In this document: positions 8,557 to 13,254 of the stretch, in pieces
Numbering within the stretch: position 1 is the stretch's first letter
Layout: each line of letters starts with the position of its first letter
NCBI GenBank assembly: GCA_945866505.1
Contig: CAMBHH010000094.1
Coordinates: 1-13,254, forward strand
Length of the DNA: 13,254 bases
Origin: Flavobacterium psychrophilum
Lineage (GTDB): Bacteria; Bacteroidota; Bacteroidia; Flavobacteriales; Flavobacteriaceae
Direction of reading: 5' to 3'
Notes under the pieces: generated by a model
What the model saw: the letters and a program-made list of their open reading frames with translations, nothing else
What the model was told of the DNA's origin: nothing
The model's database searches: none
Translations under genes and position numbers: made by a program

Positions 8557-9441
8557 ATGAAAACTATAAAATATTTTTTAACATTTCTAATCACGCTAAT
8601 TTTTTTTAGTAGTTGTGAAACAGAGAACTATCAATTTGGGGACATTGTAGCCCCGACCAACTTAACCGTAACACCAGAGATAGTGGGTAAAGATGCCACT
8701 CATCCTTTTGGAGATGGATCTGGAGTAGTAAAAATTACAGCGAAAGCTGATAGTGCTATTTCCTATAAATTTATTTACAATGGATCAGAAACTGTAAAGT
8801 CAGGCGGACAGCTAACGTATAATTTCGGAAATACAGGTACTAATAAATATACAATCACAGTAGTAGCAAGCGGAAAAGGTGGAATAACTTCTAGTACGAC
8901 GATTGAAATTGAGGTTTTAGTGGTATATGTGCCACCAGCAGAATTGGTAACAATTTTAACTGGCAATAGTTCAAGAACTTGGAGGATAAAAGCTGAGGGG
9001 AATGGTCATTTTGGATTAGGTCCTGTAGGTGGTTCTATTCCTACTGAATGGTACGGAGCTCCGGCTAATGCTAAATCCAATTCAGGTATGTATGATGACC
9101 GTTTTACTTTCAAGAAAGACCTAGGCTTCACACATAATACAGGGGCAGACGGAAATGTTTTTGGACGTAAAGTGTTAATTGAACAACTAAACGGACCGGG
9201 AGGAGTTCCGGAAGGAGATGATATTATTCAATATCCTTTTGCTAGTTATTCTGGGCAGTATACACTTTCAGCCCCAAATGGTGTAGAAACTATTTCTCTT
9301 TCTAGCACTTCTTTTATAGGTTATTACACAGGCGGGAATCATCAGTATAGAATCTTTAAAAGAGAAGCAAACGAAATGATTTTAAGTACAGTCGATGGTA
9401 ATAATGGATTTGAATGGTGGTTTATTATAGTGCCTGAATAA
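8557..9441 (+). CDS. PKD-containing lipoprotein, probable second surface glycan-binding protein
   Basis: This 294-residue lipoprotein has C20 as the lipidated residue (FSSC), followed by ETENYQFGD. A PKD-like domain at about 30-125 (LTVTPEIVGKD, GDGSGVVKITA) is strikingly similar to the one in the downstream GH16 enzyme. The C-terminal module at about 133-294 begins SRTWRIKAEGNGHFGLGP and ends GFEWWFIIVPE. It resembles the last module of the preceding lipoprotein: both start with (R/G)TW(R/K)I, share a later YDD.(F/Y).F segment, and end in aromatic strands. No hydrolase motif is seen. It begins 16 bases after the previous gene and is the last gene before a strong terminator. Glycan binding is inferred from architecture and position. 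Confidence 0.8.
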   Translation: MKTIKYFLTFLITLIFFSSCETENYQFGDIVAPTNLTVTPEIVGKDATHPFGDGSGVVKITAKADSAISYKFIYNGSETVKSGGQLTYNFGNTGTNKYTITVVASGKGGITSSTTIEIEVLVVYVPPAELVTILTGNSSRTWRIKAEGNGHFGLGPVGGSIPTEWYGAPANAKSNSGMYDDRFTFKKDLGFTHNTGADGNVFGRKVLIEQLNGPGGVPEGDDIIQYPFASYSGQYTLSAPNGVETISLSSTSFIGYYTGGNHQYRIFKREANEMILSTVDGNNGFEWWFIIVPE

Positions 9442-9460
9442 ATACTAAAATTTAGAACAA

Positions 9461-9489
9461 GGCGTTAAATACTTTAACGCCTTTTTTTT
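9461..9489 (+). terminator. Rho-independent terminator inside the locus
   Basis: A perfect nine-base-pair stem, GGCGTTAAA (9461-9469) with TTTAACGCC (9473-9481), closes a three-base loop TAC and is followed by eight Ts (9482-9489). It begins 20 bases after the stop of the second PKD lipoprotein gene and ends 31 bases before the GH16 start. It should end or reduce transcription of the susC operon. Confidence 0.92.
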
Positions 9490-9519
9490 ATGGGTACTTA
9501 ATTTTAAAAAATATTTTTT

Positions 9520-10593
9520 ATGCAAAATTCAATCTTAAAGAATTTAAAACCACTTATCGTTCTAGTAGCTTTAATATCAATAATTTCATTAAGCTGTTCC
9601 GGCGGAGATTCAACTACTGTAGTAGATCCCACCCCATCTAATCTTGTAATCACGGCTGAAATAATTGGGAAAAGCGTAGAAAAACCAAATGGAGACGGAA
9701 GTGGTATCGTTAAATTTAATATCACCGCAACAAATGCAACCTCATATAAAATTTCATTTGGAGATGGGACCTTACAAAATGCTACAAATGGGATAAATTC
9801 TTATACCTACAAAATAGCAGGGACTTACAGTTATGTCGTCACTGTCACGGCCTATAATGGATCAAAATCAATTAGCTCGTCGGTAAATGTGACCGTAAAT
9901 GTTACATCAGCACCTGTGTGGGCAGACGAATTTAACACAAATGGTGCACCAAGTTCATCAAATTGGGGTTATGATTTAGGTGCTGGTGGTTGGGGGAATA
10001 ATGAGTCTCAAAATTATACTAATCGGTCAGATAATGTTAAAGTAGAGAACGGTGTTTTAAAAATAACTTTAAAAAAAGAAAGTTATCAAGGAAGCAACTA
10101 TACTTCTGCTCGTCTTTTGTCTAAAGGGAAATTTTCTATAAAATATGGAAAAGTAGAATTTAGAGCAAAACTTCCCGTTGGTGGTGGAACTTGGCCAGCA
10201 CTCTGGATGTTAGGTGATAATATTAGCACTGCAGGATGGCCTGCTTGCGGCGAAATTGATATTATGGAGCACGTAGGCAATGATTTAAATAAAATACACG
10301 GAACACTGCATTATTCAGGACGTTCCGGTGGGAATGCTGATACTACAAGCAAAGTTATATCGAATGCTACAACGGAATTTCATATATATACAATCGACTG
10401 GAGAGCCGATTCTATAAAATTTTATATTGATAATCAATTGTTTAAAAATTTTACTAATACATCAAGTTTGCCCTTTAATCAGAAATTTTTCTTGATTATG
10501 AATTGTGCTATTGGAGGAAATTTTGGAGGAGCAATTGACCCAAATTTTGTCTCTTCTACTTTCGAAGTCGATTATGTAAGGGTTTATAATTAA
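9520..10593 (+). CDS. GH16 family beta-glucanase lipoprotein (probable endo-beta-1,3-glucanase)
   Basis: This 357-residue lipoprotein would hydrolyse internal beta-1,3-glucan bonds, as laminarinases do. The lipobox cysteine is C26 (LSLSC), followed by SGGDS. A PKD-like domain (about 40-126) precedes the GH16 domain (about 133-357), which opens with PVWADEFN. The catalytic motif is E245-I-D247-I-M-E250-H, with E245 as nucleophile, D247 assisting and E250 as acid/base. The extra M gives the beta-bulge form typical of laminarinases and not the lichenase form EIDIEF. Other family marks are GGWGNNESQNYT, GKVEFRAKLP, TWPALWMLG and the final FEVDYVRVYN. The gene lies after a terminator, and no clear promoter is seen in the 30 bases before its ATG, so it may depend on read-through. 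Surface display is inferred. Other GH16 substrates (agar, carrageenan) fit the neighbours less well. Confidence 0.92.
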   Translation: MQNSILKNLKPLIVLVALISIISLSCSGGDSTTVVDPTPSNLVITAEIIGKSVEKPNGDGSGIVKFNITATNATSYKISFGDGTLQNATNGINSYTYKIAGTYSYVVTVTAYNGSKSISSSVNVTVNVTSAPVWADEFNTNGAPSSSNWGYDLGAGGWGNNESQNYTNRSDNVKVENGVLKITLKKESYQGSNYTSARLLSKGKFSIKYGKVEFRAKLPVGGGTWPALWMLGDNISTAGWPACGEIDIMEHVGNDLNKIHGTLHYSGRSGGNADTTSKVISNATTEFHIYTIDWRADSIKFYIDNQLFKNFTNTSSLPFNQKFFLIMNCAIGGNFGGAIDPNFVSSTFEVDYVRVYN

Positions 10594-10623
10594 GGTTTTT
10601 GGTTGGTACGTTTTTCACTATTG

Positions 10624-10645
10624 CTTCTGTTTTGCCTAACAGAAG
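10624..10645 (+). other. hairpin between the GH16 and EEP-family genes
   Basis: CTTCTGTT (10624-10631) and AACAGAAG (10638-10645) form a perfect eight-base-pair stem with a six-base loop. No T run follows on either strand, so it is not a classical terminator. It could mark RNA processing or 3' end protection after the GH16 gene. Confidence 0.4.
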
Positions 10646-10718
10646 GAATAATGAAAACAATCATATTTACAATCAACAATTGCTTACTATTTTTTTGAAT
10701 CGCTCTTACGTTATTCTA

Positions 10719-11549
10719 ATGAAACATTTATTGACTGTCATGATTTTATTTTTCCTCTTTGTGGGGAATGCGCAATCATTAAAATTAATGACCTATAACA
10801 TCCGCTTAGATGTTGAAAGTGACGGCGAAAACAAATGGTCTAATCGGAAAGATTTTCTTACCTCACAACTACAGTTTTACGAACCCGATATTTTTGGCGT
10901 TCAAGAAGCGAAACCCAATCAAGTAATTGAAATTGCAACGGTACTCTCTCAATATAATTTTATTGGCATTGGGAGAGATGGTGCAGGTCAGGGCGAATCT
11001 TCGAATATTTATTTTAAAAAAGACCGTTTTAAAATACTGAAAAGCAGTACTTTTTGGCTTTCCGAAACTCCAGATGTTGTTTCAAAAGGTTGGGATGCTG
11101 CTTGCAATAGAGTCTGCACCTATGCTTTATTCAAAGATTTGGAAACAAAAAAGACCTTCTGGGTTTTCAATACACATTTAGACCATATTGGAGAATTAGC
11201 CAAAACAAATGGCATTCTACTCATTCTTTCGAAAATCACAGCGTTAAACATTAATAAGGATTCGGTGTTTTTTATGGGTGATTTTAATTCCAAACCCAAT
11301 GATGAACGAATTATCTCCCTAAAAAAAGTGATGAATGATACTCGAGATATTTCTGAATCAAAGCCTTTTGGACCGTCGGGAACTTTCAATGGTTTTAAAC
11401 ATAATGAACCTGTTACTGAATTGATTGATTATATTTTTATTTCAAAAAAAAGCAACTTCAAGGTCAAGAAATATGCCGTCTTAAGCGATTCAAAAGAGTT
11501 GAAATATCCATCTGATCATTTACCAGTATACATAGAAATGAGTTATTAA
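10719..11549 (+). CDS. secreted endonuclease/exonuclease/phosphatase (EEP) family protein
   Basis: This 276-residue protein has a metal-dependent phosphoesterase fold. I choose the ATG at 10719 because it begins a proper signal peptide (MKHLLTVMILFFLF, cleavage likely after A18 in GNAQS). The frame is open further upstream to 10599, but that stretch is not protein-like. All family motifs are present: MTYNIR (N27), GVQEA (E63), NTHLDH (H153, D155), GDFNSKPND (D188, N190), IDYIF (D237) and SDHLPV (D266, H267). It should therefore be active. The family includes DNases, inositol-phosphate phosphatases and sphingomyelinases; the substrate cannot be read from the sequence. EEP proteins of this kind do occur in Bacteroidota glycan loci with unknown role. 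It lies 125 bases after GH16 and 34 bases before a GH30 relic. Confidence 0.88.
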   Translation: MKHLLTVMILFFLFVGNAQSLKLMTYNIRLDVESDGENKWSNRKDFLTSQLQFYEPDIFGVQEAKPNQVIEIATVLSQYNFIGIGRDGAGQGESSNIYFKKDRFKILKSSTFWLSETPDVVSKGWDAACNRVCTYALFKDLETKKTFWVFNTHLDHIGELAKTNGILLILSKITALNINKDSVFFMGDFNSKPNDERIISLKKVMNDTRDISESKPFGPSGTFNGFKHNEPVTELIDYIFISKKSNFKVKKYAVLSDSKELKYPSDHLPVYIEMSY

Positions 11550-11583
11550 CAGAACAAAAAAGATTACCAAAGTAAAAATATTG

Positions 11584-11963
11584 ATGAAATATTTTCTTTG
11601 ATCGACAATCATTAGTCTTGTCTCGAATTGCTCTTCATATGGGTAAACAACAACAAAAATAATTCCACCTGCATTGGCAACAATTGAAGTGGGTTTTTGG
11701 TTGACAAAAGGATATCAATCGCTATTGCTCATAAAACAGATATTGTTCCAAGCGTTAATTGGCCCTAGCGAAAATTCATTTAGCATAAGTTATTTGCTTT
11801 TCAACATTGGAACTTCGAATCTAAACTCGGCTGAATTTTCTTATGATAATAGATCATTGGTGCAACCTGATGTAAATACAAATGAAATATTCAACATTAA
11901 AAAGAATGGGCGATGATTTATTACTACATTAGCAAGTGGCTGGTTGGAATCTATGTGTTTTAG
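11584..11963 (+). pseudogene. GH30 glycosidase relic with internal deletion
   Basis: The remains of a secreted GH30 enzyme are visible in one frame from ATG 11584: a lipoprotein signal peptide (MKYFL, TGA stop at 11599-11601, STIISLVSNCSS), a TAA stop at 11644-11646, then PALATIEVGFWLTKGYQS. Next comes the GH30 block ISYLLFNIGTSNLNSAEFSY, followed by DN and later TNEIFNI. This matches the pattern ATIEVD..GFGFTLTGGSA...GISYLR.SIGASDL...VFSYDDLP of GH30 endo-beta-1,6-glucanase-like proteins. After TGA 11914-11916 come FITTLASG and, shifted by one base, LVGIYVF and stop (11961-11963), like the end of the GH30 C-terminal beta domain. Both catalytic glutamates and roughly 350 residues are missing. 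It differs from the intact GH30 downstream (IRTNIHSCDFSSDMYTY), so it is not a simple recent duplicate. The family call is firm; the subfamily is inference. Confidence 0.75.
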
Positions 11964-12049
11964 AAAACAACTACCACTCTGAATAAGGTTTAAATCAAAT
12001 TTCAGCAACGAATATTTCGAAAAAAATAAGGATAACTATCAAATAAATT

Positions 12050-13254
12050 ATGAAGACAACAATCTCGGCACTAATTTTACTGATTGCATGTAGCGCATTT
12101 TCGCAGCAAAAAAACAAAATTCCATCTAAACCATTTTCTGTGATTGGCAAAACTGTAATGGTTTACACCTCAGCGGACAGCACCAATCTAAGATTAACAA
12201 ATACTGATAATTTGAAATTTTCAGTTTTAAAACAACCCTTCGAAACTCAAACTTGTGTGTTTGTAGATCCTAACAAAACCTTTCAGACTTTTCTGGGAAT
12301 TGGTGGTGCCATTACTGATGCAAGCGCCGAAGTTTTTGCAAAATTACCACAAAACAAACAACAAGAATTAGTGAACGCTTATTTTAGTAAAGACAAAGGA
12401 ATTGGTTATTCACTCATTCGAACCAACATCCACAGTTGCGATTTTAGCAGCGATATGTACACTTATGTCACAGAAGGTGATGCCGATTTAAAGACTTTTT
12501 CTATAGAACACGATAAAAAATTTAAAATTCCTTTGATCAAAAAAGCAACAGAAACTGCTGGTGGAAAAATAACATTATATGCCAGTCCTTGGAGTCCGCC
12601 TGCGTTTATGAAAGACAATAATAACATGCTAAAAGGGGGGAAATTATTGCCCGAATTTTATCAATCGTGGGCCAATTATTATGCGAAATTCATTAATAGC
12701 TATCAAAAAGAAGGAATTCCCGTTTGGGGAATTACGGTGCAAAACGAGCCAATGGCCAAACAATCTTGGGAATCCTGCATTTATACCGCCGAAGAAGAAC
12801 GTGATTTTTTAAAAAATTATCTTGGCCCTACATTATCCAAAGCTGGACTTGGTGATAAAAAAATTACAGTTTGGGATCACAATAGAGATTTGATGACTCA
12901 AAGAGCAACTACCATTCTCGACGATCCCGAAGCCAATAAATATGTTTGGGGAGTTGGTTTTCATTGGTATGAAACGTGGACAGGTGGAGCGCCAATGTTT
13001 GAAAATGTGGGTGCTGTCAAAGAATTGTATCCCAACAAAAATTTACTTTTTACTGAAGGTTGTAACGAAAAATTCGATCCTACAAAATACCAACTTTGGA
13101 CAAATGGTGAGCGTTACGGTAAATCTATGATCAATGATTTCAATAACGGAACCGTTGGTTGGACAGATTGGAATATCCTTTTAGATGAAAAAGGTGGTCC
13201 AAATCATGTGGGCAATTATTGCTTTGCTCCTATTCACGCTGACACCAAAACTGG
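12050..13254 (+). CDS. GH30 family glycoside hydrolase (glucosylceramidase-like), 3' end outside window
   Basis: The frame from ATG 12050 is open to the right edge (401 codons). The N-terminus is hydrophobic with LIAC at 11-14, which could be a lipobox; cleavage after AFS at 18 is the alternative. The GH30 TIM barrel shows GIGGAITDASAEVF, GIGYSLIRTNIHSCDFS, ASPWSPPAFMK and TVQNEP with acid/base E233. Further on are WGVGFHWYETW and LLFTEGC with nucleophile E336, then VGWTDWNILLDEKGGPNH. Both catalytic residues are present. About 80-100 residues, mainly the C-terminal beta domain, should lie beyond the edge. It resembles the GH30 subgroup containing glucocerebrosidase and bacterial beta-1,6-glucan-active or beta-glucosidase enzymes. 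With GH16 upstream, removal of beta-1,6-linked glucose from a laminarin-like glucan is likely. No clear promoter lies between the relic and this gene. Confidence 0.93.
   Translation, partial: MKTTISALILLIACSAFSQQKNKIPSKPFSVIGKTVMVYTSADSTNLRLTNTDNLKFSVLKQPFETQTCVFVDPNKTFQTFLGIGGAITDASAEVFAKLPQNKQQELVNAYFSKDKGIGYSLIRTNIHSCDFSSDMYTYVTEGDADLKTFSIEHDKKFKIPLIKKATETAGGKITLYASPWSPPAFMKDNNNMLKGGKLLPEFYQSWANYYAKFINSYQKEGIPVWGITVQNEPMAKQSWESCIYTAEEERDFLKNYLGPTLSKAGLGDKKITVWDHNRDLMTQRATTILDDPEANKYVWGVGFHWYETWTGGAPMFENVGAVKELYPNKNLLFTEGCNEKFDPTKYQLWTNGERYGKSMINDFNNGTVGWTDWNILLDEKGGPNHVGNYCFAPIHADTKT

Noticed and set aside
6924..9441. Calling the two lipoproteins SusE and SusF
   Set aside because: They share position but not sequence pattern with the starch-binding proteins; PKD-containing binding protein is the safer name.
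10599..10718. Upstream extension of the EEP frame to 10599
   Set aside because: It would put about 40 polar residues before the signal peptide; the ATG at 10719 gives a normal secretion signal.
11674..11916. Short stand-alone gene starting at TTG 11674
   Set aside because: The frame is the middle of a GH30 relic whose remains extend on both sides; a truncated GH30 without catalytic residues is not a credible gene.
12942..13130. Open frame of 62 codons in another plus-strand frame
   Set aside because: It lies wholly inside the intact GH30 gene and has no protein-like features of its own.
1..13254. CRISPR array, insertion sequence or phage genes
   Set aside because: No regularly spaced repeats, transposase motifs or terminal inverted repeats were found.

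Overview
The window looks like chromosomal DNA of a flavobacterium (Bacteroidota, probably Flavobacterium or a close relative). The evidence is the AT-rich sequence, the A-rich leaders without Shine-Dalgarno sites, promoters of the Bacteroidetes type (TAnnTTTG, in one case with TTG 19 bases upstream), and a SusC/SusD pair followed by surface lipoproteins.

Left part (1-1470), housekeeping: the tail of an unrecognised plus-strand gene; a minus-strand tRNA-Asp(GTC) with its own promoter and hairpin terminator; and a minus-strand DUF58/von Willebrand A-like protein with an intact metal-binding (MIDAS) motif. A promoter-like element lies so close to the start of this last gene that its mRNA could be leaderless.

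Middle intergenic part (1470-2325): no intact gene. On the minus strand, 1683-1950 reads as a decayed piece of an AraC-type regulator. It keeps the N-terminal cupin sugar-sensor signature (IHFHPE..ELNFI.GGKKGSRIVG..DLVL..YWRMNEAF), is broken by a frameshift and two stops, and has lost its DNA-binding half. The susC promoter follows, with a 16-base near-palindrome upstream of it.

Right part (2326-13254), a polysaccharide utilisation locus on the plus strand: susC, susD, two PKD-containing surface lipoproteins (probable glycan-binding proteins), a strong terminator, a GH16 endo-beta-1,3-glucanase-like lipoprotein, a secreted endonuclease/exonuclease/phosphatase-fold protein, the relic of a GH30 enzyme, and an intact GH30 enzyme running off the right edge. 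The enzyme set suggests a beta-1,3-glucan with beta-1,6 linkages (laminarin or a fungal/oomycete-type glucan). In this reading GH16 cuts the chain at the surface, the GH30 enzymes deal with other beta linkages such as beta-1,6 branches, the PKD lipoproteins and SusD capture glycan, and SusC imports oligosaccharides.

The most interesting observations are the two gene fossils. The GH30 relic (11584-11963) keeps a lipoprotein signal peptide, the N-terminal catalytic-domain signature and the extreme C-terminus, joined by a large internal deletion. It resembles a different GH30 subgroup from its intact neighbour. With the AraC fossil it suggests that this locus has lost both a regulator and an enzyme. 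The terminator between the transport/binding genes and the enzyme genes, and a module shared across the binding proteins and the GH16 enzyme, also deserve a look. I see no wholly new system.
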